Assembly (NCBI GenBank): GCA_030272155.1
Contig: CP126197.1
Coordinates: forward strand, 1,736,001-1,800,000
Source of the DNA: Tetradesmus obliquus
Lineage: Eukaryota > Chlorophyta > Chlorophyceae > Sphaeropleales > Scenedesmaceae
Length of the DNA stretch: 64,000 bases
Reading direction: 5' to 3'
The notes under the pieces were generated by a model. The model ran no database searches and was not told where the DNA came from. It saw only the letters and a list, made by a program, of their open reading frames with translations. Positions within the stretch are counted from its first letter, which is position 1, and the number at the start of each line of letters is the position of its first letter. The position numbers and the translations under genes were made by a program. Positions 21,695 through 32,900 of this stretch are shown in pieces.

Positions 21695-23632
21695 TCAGAA
21701 CTGGTTCACGTTAGTCTTGCTTGATACCACAACGTTGGGAACCTCAGCTGCACACAGCACCCGCATAAGAACGCCAGCATTCAGCTGCCTCACTGCAGGC
21801 AGCCCGCACAGTGGTTTCACGCAGGAGTGATGGCCCATCCTTGCAGCCGCTAGCAGCAGCGACCCCAACACTCTGGCGCCAAGCTGCTGTGCAGCAGGCA
21901 GCAGGCACAGGTGCCTCAATACAGCAAGACCGCCGCTGACCACAGTTGCCTGCATGGCTGCCACCACAACACTGCCGGCCAGCTGTGCGGCAGCAGGCAG
22001 CGAGCACAGCCGTTTCATGCAGTACTCCAGCTGCACCTCAGTAGCTAGCTGCAGCGGCGCCACCAGCGCACCACTGCCCAGTCCCTGCGCTGCTGGCAGC
22101 CCAAACATGTAGTGCATGCAGATCGCTGAGCACTTTGCTGCATCATCCTTTCCTTCTGCGGTCTGAGCAGCTGCTGCAGCTGTAGCTGCAGCCAGCAAGC
22201 GGGTCAGTGTGCTGCTGCAGATGAGCTGCACAGCTGGCAGCTCACAGAGGTGCATCATACAAAGGTAATTGCCATTCTCCACAGCTGTCTGCAGCAAGCC
22301 TGCCAAAAACAGAACGCTGCCGCTCAGCCCACGTGCACCAGCCAGCCCTAACAGCCGCTGCAGGCACCCCACAGAGCCCTTGCGCGCAGCAACATGCAGC
22401 AGCTCCCGCACAGCGTTGCTGCTCAGCTGCGCAGCCGCTGGCAGCTGCCTCTGCAGCATGACTTCAGCGCAGGTCATGTTGCCGAATACGTCCTGCACTT
22501 TCTGCTGCTGCAGCATGGCCAACACTACGGACTGGTCTTTCTCTGCCATCAGGTGCTTGAGCACTGACCTAAGCACAGGAGCTGTGATGTGGTGCTGCAT
22601 GCTTGGCTTGCAGGACAGCTTGAAAGCCAGCCACCCGTGGCCGCATGCTGCTGCTGTGACCATCATCAAGCAATCAGCAGCGGGGTCTGTGACTGCTGAC
22701 AGGCTGTGGGCAGCTGCTACTACTGCACTGTCATTGTTGCTGGCCAGTGCCAGCTGCAGGAGCTCAAAATCATATGCTGCTGCTGGCTGCTGCTCTTCCT
22801 GCAGGAGAAAACACAAGTAGATGCGAGTCACATGTCTGTCTACTTCACGCTGTCTGACTTAATGTTTCTGTGAATGCCTGCAGCAGCAAGGTGACTTCAT
22901 GATGCCCAGCAACAATCAAACATACAAAAATTCACTGTTAACGCTGGCTGGATTCATGCAGAAGCACTCGCCGGCGACACCACAGGTGGGGCAGCAGCTG
23001 TGCAACTCTTGCATGAGGGCTGCACATGCTCAATTGCATCCTCTGTTTTGCTCGAGCTGCATCTTACCCAGACTTTACCAAGGCATACCGCACGAGCGGC
23101 CTCAGGGATGTCCTGTGTGGATGCCCAGCTGGTGCTGCGCCTTGACCCACACCTGCACTCCAGGCACTGCGCAGCTTGCTGCATCCAGCAGCTCTGCATA
23201 GTGAATGCGAACGCCAGAGTTTACCCACTGCAGCGCATGCTGCAGAGGGATGAATGGACACCAAAGGATGCTGTTGGCCGCTCCTGCAGCAATCATAGCT
23301 GCAGGCACCGTCTGAAGGAGGTTCTGTACAGGCTGCCAGCATGCAACTACTTGTGCCTGCTTGCAGCTGCTGCGTGCTTCTGTAGCTGCTGCTGCTTCTG
23401 CTTTTGCTGCCTCCAGGGTGCCCAGCACAACATCAGTTGCATCTTCTCGACCAAGTTTGATGCTCACGAGCTTGGCCTGTTTGCTGCAAGATGCTATGCA
23501 AGCCAGGCCCTGGACGCCCAACTGCCTGCTGCATAAGGGCAGCAGGCTGAACACAAGTGGTTCCTCATGTTCTGCCCTGTTTCCCATTGTCAGTGCCTGA
23601 TGTGTCCTGCATGTTCCTTCAAAAAGCGGCAT
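21695..23632 (-). CDS. Ankyrin-like repeat protein, two exons
   Basis: Exon 1 is 23632-23153 and exon 2 22798-21695, joined in phase 0 by a GTGTGG donor and a CTCCTGCAG acceptor, giving about 527 residues. The second exon contains four or more units of 35-40 residues built on LL-AA--G---C---LC-LPA, for example HVAARKGSVGCLQRLLGLAG, HLCLLPAAQQLGARVLGSLL and GHHSCVKPLCGLPAV. These look like diverged helical ankyrin units with a Cys-Leu-Pro-Ala turn. The first exon (GLACIASCSKQAKLVSIKLG, then Ala/Glu-rich) is not recognised. A second ATG (MGNRAEHEE, 16 codons in) is an alternative start. No catalytic domain or membrane span is visible. A scaffold role is the default guess. Confidence 0.55.
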
Positions 23633-24460
23633 TGCTTGCTCAAGGCCAACATGCACCTTCCGAAGGTGACCTTCGTCGATGTCAGTCAAAACGGAAATTT
23701 GAAAGTTGAGCCATGATTTGCCAATGACAATGCAGAAATCCAACGTTACTCCAAATGTCAGTTATTTGCTTCGGGTTCTTGCGGCACTCGGGTAGAGCTG
23801 GGCGGGCACTGCAGTGCTGCAAAAACCCTCGGGACCTTGGGACAAAGTTGGGAAAATAACAGCACAGCTACACGTACAACAGTAGCTGAAGTCAAAGGTC
23901 TCAACACAAGTAAGATCAAAACAACTTTGGGGTGATATCCTGGGGCTTATTTTGTGCATGCTGGTGCCACAGCAGTGACACTGACTGGTTGTGCCAAAAC
24001 AGATGCATATGCATGCTTGACACCCTAAAAGGGGAATCAACGCATTCGAAACATCAACTAAACCGCTACATTTTGGCAGCAGCAGCAGACGATGGAGGAA
24101 ATTGTAGCAGTGCATGAGCAGGGATCCCACTTTCTGCGGTTACAGGAGCACGGCTCCCAGCCTGGTTGGTGGTGGTGGGTTCCTGCTGGCAGTGGCACAC
24201 AGCCTTCAGCAAAGAAAATGCATACATCATGGTATGTTGACGGCAGTTCGCTCTATGTTGTAGCCAAAATAGATAACCTGAGGTCACCAGGGAGGTTTTG
24301 GGGTGGCAGGTCACGTCTTCAATGGCACTTCTGTCGACATGATACTGTACATGGGCCACAACGACGCGACAGCGCACGAAATTGTGCAGTAATCAGGCTC
24401 AAGATACAAACCCACTCTGCGCTGCACTGCTGTTGGTGGATCACTAATCGGAAGCATCAG
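23633..24460. other. Intergenic region between divergent genes
   Basis: Upstream flank of both the ankyrin-like gene (minus) and the PDK-like kinase (plus). No gene recognised. AT-richer than its surroundings around 23860-24080, which would suit promoter DNA. Confidence 0.45.
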
Positions 24461-25575
24461 ATGGGGTCACTCGCTGGTGCCCCGCTGCTGCAATTCAGTA
24501 GATCTGTACTGTTCAGTTGTTTAGGGAGTTCCGGAGGCTGTAAAGGCGTCCTGCAGGCGACTTCTACGCTATCCCGGTATGCAGCACAGCACTGTGGCAC
24601 AGCAGCTGTTCACATGCAGCAGCAAACACGCTCGTGTGGCCGAACACGTGTCGTGACGTTTCCACAGCAGCTGATACAGTCAATGAACTTGCAGAAACCT
24701 CTGCAGCATACGCATGTTTAGCACGGCTTCCTCAGCTGACATGCTCCACCCTGCTGCTGCTGTCGCTGTCCCTGCGCTTGCAGGCATCTGTCAGGCAGGC
24801 AGTCGCAGCAGCACCAGCAGCAGCAAGCACAGCAGCAGTACTCAACTATCCCAGATCCAGACCCTGCAGAGACCCAGCTGTATGCTGAGCAGCTGCAGCA
24901 GCCAAACTTTGTCCACCCAGTAACTATCACTCAGCTGGACAACCTGTGCAGGCAGCCGACACTGCAGCGGCTGGTCAAGTCAGCCACCTTTCTGAAAAGC
25001 CAGTTACCTGCACGGCTGCAGAATCATGTGCACAGGCTGCAGGTGCGCCTTGTAGGAATGGACACTGCTTTGGGGTTTGTTGTTTTAGTTTGCCACATCA
25101 ACACTCAAACATGATGCACCTGCTGTGTGCAGCTGTCTGGGCATTATCACGTGGCAGCTTCAGCAGCGGCTTTGTGTCAACTAGCCTGCATGTTGCAGTC
25201 AGCCTCTGCAAGCTTTGCATTGACACCTTGCTGGCTCGCCAGTTGTGGCTGCATCCTCCTCTTGCTGCAAGCGCAGCAGCGCAACAGCTGTCATGCCAGC
25301 AGCGCTGGCGAGTATGCTTGCATCAACATGTATGTGTGCATGAGGCACCACCTGCTGAGAAAGCGACTGCAGCAGCTACGAGGTGCTATTCCAGAGACAC
25401 AGTAACTTCATCCGCAGCTGCTGCTGGGTCGCAGACCACAGCCATGTGGTCTGGCACTGCGTGCTGCGCAGCCGCTGCTGCTGCTGCTGCTGCCCGTGGT
25501 GCTGGCATGTGGTGTGCACTCGTGCTGCTGCTAGAGTCCTAGCCACACCTGCCGTGCAGCATCAATTTTGTACCT

Positions 25576-25629
<54 letters not shown>

Positions 25630-27307
25630 AGGCGCTGCCGCAGCCGGCCAACCCCCAGCTGCAGGAGCTGCTGGCCAGCACTGTGCGCAGCAAGCAGCGG
25701 GGGCTGGAGGTAGCCAGCGACTGGAAGCAGCAGGGCACAGGTGCGCAGGCAGTGAGGAGGTGTTGCATTTGTTGGGTGTGATATGAAGGATAGCCATAGA
25801 CATTTCAGTAAGCAATGCAGGCAGTAGTATTGCTGACACAGTTGCGTCACATGAAGCTCAACCTGCATGCGTGAAGAAACTGCGGCTGGCAGAGCACAGG
25901 TTGGGAGACAGCAGTTGATGCGGTGAACCAGGGACTGGGGATGTTTTGGGGGGCACAGTCTGCAGCAATGCTTGTTATATATGCTGTCACTCTGTGAAAC
26001 TGACGCAGATGACCTGGCAGGGCTGCGTCACTTTGAGCCGCACCTGGCCACTTTCAGGGAGCACCTTTGACCTGTCACTGCTGTCTCCCATGCACTGAAC
26101 AACCTTATGTCATGCATCTCCGTTACAACACTGTTACACCATTGAAACTTTTTTCTCACATAAACAAGGGGGGGGGGGGGGGGGCACTTTCTCCACTGAC
26201 AGCATCATCATCCCTTTTTGGCTGGCAACTTTAGAACATCTTATATGCTATATAAATTAACTACTGCAAGTTCTTACAGGGGTTCTGAGGTGGTTTTTGG
26301 GAGGGGGGGTGGGTGGGTGTCTGGGGGCCCACTAACTTTCTTGTCTTGGGGGTCCGATTTTTTTTGCCAGGAGCCCGATGAAGGCAAGAGTGGGCTCATA
26401 TGAAAGCTTAGGTCATGTACTGTTGTTTGCACACGTTTTTGTATCCTGGCCATAAATACCAGAGGATAACAAGGTGGCAGACAGACGCTGAGACGCGCCG
26501 GGGGTGGCGGCAGTAGCAGCACAGCAGAGACATCAGATCGTTCGTGTGATGTTGCAACCACGCCAAAGCACGGCTTTTAGGGTCCAGAAATGTTATAATA
26601 GCTATAACATAAAACATATGTACTTCTGGGGCCTGACAGCGCACATTTCTGCAGTGGGGGGGGGGGGGTCTAGGGCCCGTCAAGTTTTTTTATGATGATG
26701 TCCTAGACTTTCTTGCGTGCCCCCCCCCCCCCCCCCCCTGACATAAACACTTGATTTTCTTTGGTTACAAATATACTATCATAACAGTGTTACTTTGTTT
26801 GCACTGCCGCAGACGACCTGGCAGGGCTGCTCCACTTTGAGTCGCACCTGGCCACCTTCAGGGAGCACCTGAGACCTGCCACTTGTCCCCACAGCTATGC
26901 GTTGACATTTGGTTACACCAGCACTGTCATAACAATGTTGATTTTTATCCGTTGCCGCAGATGACCTGGCTGGGCTGCGCCACTTTGAGTCACACCTGGC
27001 CACCTTCAGGGAGCACCTTGAGGTGGAGGTGGGCAAGCTCACAGTGAATGCGCAGGCGCTGACAGAGGGCAGGGGCTGGTGGGACAACGCCCAGCAGGTG
27101 GGGTTTTGCAGCCTTGCCTGCTTGGTTGCTAGTCTTGGATGTTGGTGGAGTGAGGAGCCTCCTGCTAGCGGCTAGCAGAGCTCGCTGTTGACGCACGCTC
27201 CTACACTACGAGCAGCAGCGGATGTGACAATGCGCAGCTGTCCTTATCCACAACACTCCTCGCATGGCCAACGTGCAACACTGCTGAATACCTCCCACTG
27301 CTGCTGG

Positions 27308-27342
<35 letters not shown>

Positions 27343-29211
27343 CCTGCATCGCGAAAACCTCAACCCCAGGTGCGGTGGCTAAACCGCATGCTGGACCTGT
27401 GCCACTGGTACTTGCTGTCAACACGCGTCATGCTGACTCAGCATTCAGCAGCACTCGCAGCACTGCAAGCCAGCAGCAGCAGCAGCAGCAGCAGCAACCC
27501 GAACCCCAACGCGGTGCTGCATTACCATGAGCCAGGGCACAAGTCCACAAACCCTAAGCAGGTGTACACGCCGCCACACCAGCAGCTGGCGGGGTCAGCA
27601 GCCACAGCAGTGAGCCTGGTGCGGCGGCAGGCCCGAGTACTGGACCTGACAAAGCTGGTGGCCGAGGATTGCCGGTGAGACATATGACAGCTCGCTTATT
27701 ACATGTGAAATCGCTGTCCCATCGCTCCTCTGCTCCCCTGTGTTTTGCCTGCCGTGCCGTATGCGTGTCAGTTCCTGCAGCGAGGCTGTGTAGGAAGCAT
27801 CAATATGAAGTTGTAATGCTGGGGGTGCTGCTTTTCTACTGACCGCCAGCCTGCTGCCAGCACACTATAATCCGCAGCACGAGGTGTGTCTTTTAATCAC
27901 CAAACCCACATGCAGCCAACTGTAGCGCTGCTGCAACTGCGTCATCGTGCTGCTGATGCTGCTGATGCTGGCACTGCTGCTGCTGCGCTGCTGCTGCTGC
28001 TGCTGCTGCCGCAGGGCGTTCTGTGTGGAGAAGAACAGCGCAGCGCCTGACGTGCAGTTTGTGGGCGGGGAGGGGCTCACAGCTACGCTGGTGGTGCCAT
28101 ACGTGGAGTTCCTGCTGACTGAAGTGCTCAAAAACGCCATGCAGGTGCGTGTAACCTTGGCAGGCATTTTGGCAATGGAGTACACGTGATGCTGAAACGT
28201 AGTGCATGTGCATGGATTTGAAAAAGTTGCCCTGCCACGGTGTGTGAGCATGTCTGGTGTTGCACCCCCCTATGAGGTCAGTTGAAACCTAATAAAAGAT
28301 ATCAGCACAGCATGTGTCATGACATAACGCATGATGTGATGCGCTGCTGCTGTGCAGGCTGTTGTCAGCCGCTACGGCGCCTGGGAGGTTGATGATGCGC
28401 AGCCAGTGCTTGTGCAGATCATTGTCATCACAAACATTTCTCTCAATAACAAACATTGCGCTGCTGCTGTGCAGGCTGTTGTCAGCCGCTACGGTGCTTG
28501 GGAGGTTGATGACGCGCAGCCGGTGTTGGTGGAGATGCAGGAAATACCAGGCGACAGCACAACCGGCAGCAGCAGCAGCAGCGGCGGCAGCAGCAGCAGC
28601 GGCAGCCAGATTGAGATCGTTGTTACTGACAAGGGCAACGGCATTCCTGCAGATCAGGCTGCACACATGTACGACTACTTCTGGAGCAACAACAGGGCGA
28701 CAAACACGCTGTGGGTGATGCTGCAGCAGCAGTGAGCTGCAGCTCGGCAAACAGCTGCTGCAAAACGGCAGCAGCAAGCGGGGAGGACATCTCACTGCAG
28801 AGCACGGTTGTCACAGTTCTGGATGACGGTCATGCTCTGCAGGCATGCTGTTACACATGTGCGTCACATGCTGCCGCATATATGATGCTGACACAGTGCT
28901 CTGCTGCGCATGCCCTCCCAGATATAAGTATCGGCGTGTGCCTCACATGATGTGCAGCCATCACATTCACCCAGCAGTATGACAACACTGTGTTTTCTGT
29001 GTGCTGCCGTGCTGCTGTAAACACTTATATGCGCTGCAGCTACGGCTACTCGCGCAACCACGGCAGTCCCTTCCAAGGCATTGGTGTGGGCGTGCCCATG
29101 TCTCGCGTGTATGCACACTTCATGGGGGGCAGCATTGAGTGGGAGACTGACAGCTGGCGGCGGCACACCAGCGTGACGATCCGCCTGCCAAAGCACGGCT
29201 TCACATTCTGA
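24461..29211 (+). CDS. Mitochondrial PDK/BCKDK-family protein kinase, eight exons
   Basis: Exons: 24461-24576, 24784-25042, 25632-25740, 26961-27097, 27370-27674, 28015-28144, 28475-28710 and 29040-29211; 487 residues, phases consistent. It would phosphorylate and inactivate pyruvate or branched-chain 2-oxoacid dehydrogenase in the matrix. Exon 1 encodes a Ser/Arg-rich presequence (MGSLAGAPLLQFSRSVLF) and exon 2 a Gln-rich linker, then the four-helix domain (VTITQLDNL, LVKSATFLKSQLPARLQ). The GHKL ATPase core follows: H-box region VRWLNRMLDLCHWYLLST, N-box TEVLKNAMQAV, G1 TDKGNGIP, and G2 GIGVGVPMSRVYAHFMGG. A Ser/Gly insertion lies between the N-box and G1 exons. LKNAM and the GVP loop lean slightly to the BCKDK or fungal Pkp side, but I cannot separate these from PDK. 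Introns carry degenerate copies of exons 4 and 7 and a hAT-like insertion. Confidence 0.85.
26009..26871 (+). repeat. Two decayed copies of the 5' part of kinase exon 4
   Basis: After a CGCAG acceptor-like end, 26009-26068 and 26813-26871 repeat the first 60 or so bases of the true exon at 26961 (DDLAG, HFESHLATFREHL). Both break off or hit a stop where the real exon goes on, so they are not full exons. The hAT-like insertion lies between them. Confidence 0.85.
26158..26749. mobile_element. Non-autonomous hAT-like element with poly-G termini
   Basis: The insertion spans 26167-26740. It begins A followed by 17 G and CAC, and ends GTG(C)19TG, so the ends are inverted repeats of a homopolymer plus CAC. 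It is flanked by a direct repeat ACATAAACA at 26158-26166 and 26741-26749. An 8-9-bp target duplication and CAGGGG-type ends fit hAT elements; a Mutator-type 9-bp duplication is the alternative. The 574-bp interior has no transposase frame and further G-rich runs (26656-26668), so it is MITE-like. It lies in the intron before exon 4 of the kinase. Exact homopolymer lengths are unreliable in any assembly. Confidence 0.7.
28358..28411 (+). repeat. Copy of the 5' end of kinase exon 7
   Basis: TGTGCAG, then a 54-base near copy of the start of the true exon at 28475 (AVVSRYGAWEVDDAQPVLV). It lies 117 bases upstream, with the acceptor kept and the rest of the exon missing. Confidence 0.85.
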
Positions 29212-29287
29212 GGCGCCGCTCCGGGGCGATCAAGCAATGGACTGTTGATGGTGGCTGTTTGTCGTGGCGGCGGACCTGTGTGTGTGC

Positions 29288-29350
29288 CCCGATCCGCCTG
29301 CCAAAGCGCGGCTTCACATTCTGAGGCGCTGCGGCGCGGTGATCAAATGG
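29288..29350 (+). repeat. Copy of the terminal kinase exon end
   Basis: About 60 bases repeat 29178-29240, including the last ten codons (IRLPK-GFTF) and the stop, about 110 bases downstream in the presumed 3' UTR. One Cys/Arg-type change separates the copies by eye. Confidence 0.85.
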
Positions 29351-29981
29351 TTGGTGCTGGGCAACATCATGTCCCAGCGTGTCAGCCTGGGCTGTTAACA
29401 TGGAGTTTGGGCTGTGCATGCTTGCGTCAGGTGCTGCTTTGCAGTGGGCCTGCATCTTGACAAGGCAGGCAGAAGCTTGCTGAATGGCAAATGCCTGCCT
29501 GGGCTTCCAGTGCTCAGGCTGTCATATGGCCTCGTACTGCTGTTTATGCTTGTCATTTGCCAACCTCAGCGGTTGTTTTCAGGGGTGCGCTGGACCTATT
29601 TGTTACTCTACAAGATGTTGACTGTATGCAGCCCCAGTGCTGGGCTGTTCTACAGGGGCCCCTGTCCTGTATGCTGTAAAATGCCAATGTTCCTACTCAG
29701 GCACTAGAGGACCTGAAAGCAGCACCTGAATGAAGTGCCACTAGCTTCAATGCAAAAAAAAACCGATTGTGAGATCTTGTTTGCACGGATACGGGAGGCG
29801 TAGCAGACGTCACGCGCGTGCACTGGTCTAGGTCTTTGGCAGTTGCAACCGATGCAAGGGCTGCAACGAACGTCGCAGAAGGTGACCAGATTCACTGTTT
29901 GATTAAGAATTCAAAAATCGGCATGCAGGCTTCAAATCACAACATGTAGCAGCACGGGCGTGCAGCATTGGTGTCAGCAGA
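29351..29981. other. Intergenic stretch between kinase and SEL1L-like gene
   Basis: Holds a TGTAAAA at about 29675, a possible algal TGTAA polyadenylation signal for the kinase, and an A9 run near 29754. No other gene recognised. Confidence 0.45.
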
Positions 29982-32900
29982 ATGAGATTGATCGCTGCCG
30001 TGTGGCTGGCAGCGCTGATTACTGTGCATAAGATAGTTAAAGCGTCTGCAAATGATCATGGGCAGCCAGTGGTGCGCATGGCTCGCTATGGCGCGCAGCA
30101 AGGAGCACAAGCAGCAGCGCCGCTGCTGTGGAGTGAGGTAGGAGCATTGCATACCTGAGGATGCAGCTATCTGCTGGAAGCAGTGCGGTTTGCAATCCTT
30201 ACGACATCAATTGGTCGCAGGAGGAGTTGAAGCAGCTGTATGAGCGTCACGGCATCACTCTCAAGCATCCGCGGCATGCACTGCAGTGGTAAGTGATCTG
30301 GGCATACCATGACCACAACATACGCCCAGCCAGCTTCACCTGTTGTCAGATTGAATCAAAAATGGAGACATTGGCTATTTGATTGCCGTTTTCAAAGCAG
30401 CGTGCTGTAGTTGAAATTCTGCACACACTATTTCTGCTGGAGGTGACCAATGCCTATGTCCGTAAGCATGGCCTGGGATGGCATTGTCGCCTGCTGTGGT
30501 GCCCAAAGGAGTGCAATCACTTTAAAATATAGAGTATATTGCCGATCTGTGCTAGTATCATCAGGTTGGCTGAACCTTGCACAGTGCATGTTTGTGCTGC
30601 CCGCTGTGCTCTGCAGGCTGCGCCTTGCAGAAACGAAGCTCTTCAGCAGCAACAGTAGCAGCAGCGACTTGCAGGACAGCGTAGACATGCTGCTGGAGGT
30701 TGCAGATGCACTGCAGCAGCAGCTGCGGCCAGGCGCAGCGCAGCAGAGGGCTGGTGCGGAGCTGACCAGCAAACTGGGCAGCAATGCAGAACAGCAGGAG
30801 GCAGCAGCAGCAACTGGCACCTCAGGCAGCAGCAGCAGCAGCAGTGACACCAGCAGTGATACCAGCAGTGAGAAATTTGAGAAGGTTGGCACTGCCAATG
30901 GCAAGCAGCAGTCGGTGCATGGCGTCAGCCGCTTCCACAAAAGCAGGCGGCGGCTGAGGCAGCATCAGCGGCCAATGCACAGTAGGAGGGCAGCAACGCT
31001 AGCACAGCTAGGCAGGGCTGGCTTCTTGCTTGCAGGATTCTCAGCATCTGGCTTAATGCATGACTGCATACCACCCCCGCCACCCACCCCACCACCTGCA
31101 GCTACTGCTGCGAGTAGCAGCAAGCTTGGCAGTGGCAGTGCACATGGCAGCAGTGGTGTGGGTGCAGCTGTGCGGCTGGTTGTTGTGGGGCCTGAGGCCA
31201 CATCTGCGCAAGTGCGGGAGCTGAGCTGGCTGGAGACTGCTGCAGTGGCAGGCAATGTGGACGCGCAGCTGGCACTGGCAGACAGGTGAGCCAGTGTGAC
31301 GCAGCTGCTGCCTGCAGGGTTGTGTAGAGACATGCTGGGATGTGAAGCTACATGCGATGCCATCCACATGATGGTGCAGCAGCAGCAGCAGCAGCATCTC
31401 AACGTGTTTCGATGTGGTTCCTGTTGTGAATGGAAAGCTGGACTCTTGCAGACTTAGCACTGGTCTGTGGCAGCCGGTGCACCTCATGCTGCCTCACTGC
31501 TGCTGCTGCTGCTGCTCCTGCTGCTGCTGCAGGTACACGCTGGGGCGTGGCGGCGTGGCAGCCAGCTGCACCAGGGGCCTGGCCTGGCTGGCGCCGGCAG
31601 CGCGCAGCCTGGCAGCACAAGCAGAGCAGGTGCGGGCTGACCTGGGACAGCGCTGCTGTTTTGTGGAGTATGCTTTGCTCCATCAATTTAGTCATTGGTA
31701 CCTAGGGCAACTGCCGCCTCTACCTCTGCCGCTTTTGCCTGCTATGTCTGATCTCGCTCCTTTGCCCTTGCAGGAGGGCAGCATAGATGCCGCCTGGCGG
31801 CGATCTTCCTGCACTGATTTAAATTCAAAGCATAAAGCCGCTTCTGCCGCAACATAGCCTGATGCTGCTGCTTTTGTTTTCTCGGGAGGGCAGCATTGAT
31901 GCCGCCCCTGGGGCCATATTCCTGCGTGAGCGCTGGCAGGATGCGGCCAGCCACCTCTTGACGTATAGGCTATGCCTGCCCGCCAATTCTGTAACACGTC
32001 CACTTGCCTGCCCCATTCACCTCTGCATTTGCAGGAGGGCAGCATCGATGCTGCACCAGGGGCTATCTTTCTGCGGGAGCGCTGGCAGGATGCGGCCAGT
32101 CCAGCACGTGCTAGCGTCAGCGAGCGCCAGCTGAGCGTTGAACTGGAGGCAGATGCGGCAATTCATGCAGATGCTTACTCGTTGCGGCGGCTGGGCTACC
32201 GACGGCTCATGGGCAGGTGCGCTTCCTGCAAGGTTGCTTTTTTGGGCAGTCTTTCGCTTGGAATATCTATCTGTTGTGATGTGGATGGTGTAATTGAGTG
32301 CTGTTCCAGTGCAAGCAGAGGGTGCTGGCCTGTGATGGCGCGGGGCATGAATTTGTCACAGAGCGTCAGCTGAGCGTGGAGCTTGAGGCTGATGCAGCGA
32401 TACACGCAGATGCGTACTCGCTATCGGCGGCTCATGGGCAGGTGGGCTGGCAGGAAGCGCAAGCTTGCAGGAGTGTATGCATTCACTTGCTGGATTGGTT
32501 GGTGTGGTTGTGTAGTGCACCAGTTATAGTTGAAGCACGCTGTTGTAGTGCAAGCGCAGTGGGATGGCGTGTGGCTGCTTGTTATTCTTCTTCAGCGAGC
32601 GCCAGCTGAGCGGTGAATTGGAAGCAGATGCAGCGATTCATGCAGATGTGTAATTGCTGCGGCGGCTGGGCTACCGGTGGCTCATGGGCAGGTGGGCTGG
32701 CAGGCAGAGATGAGCTTGGGCACCTGTTTGATGTGCATGGCCTGACTGTCTCGGGTTTGGTGCTCAAATTTGCTGGCATGATGTCTGTGAGGTGGGCGAT
32801 TTGTATCGTGCGGTTGTCTGGTGTTGTGGCTCTGGTGTGTCGAGCGCCAGCTCTGCGCTGAATGAGCAGCAGATGCAGCGATTCATGCAGATGCGTACTT

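Noticed and set aside
24714-24923. Ser-rich 69-codon ORF as the kinase N-terminus
   Set aside because: It is in a different frame from the helix domain. The exon at 24461-24576 joins in phase and gives a mitochondrial presequence.
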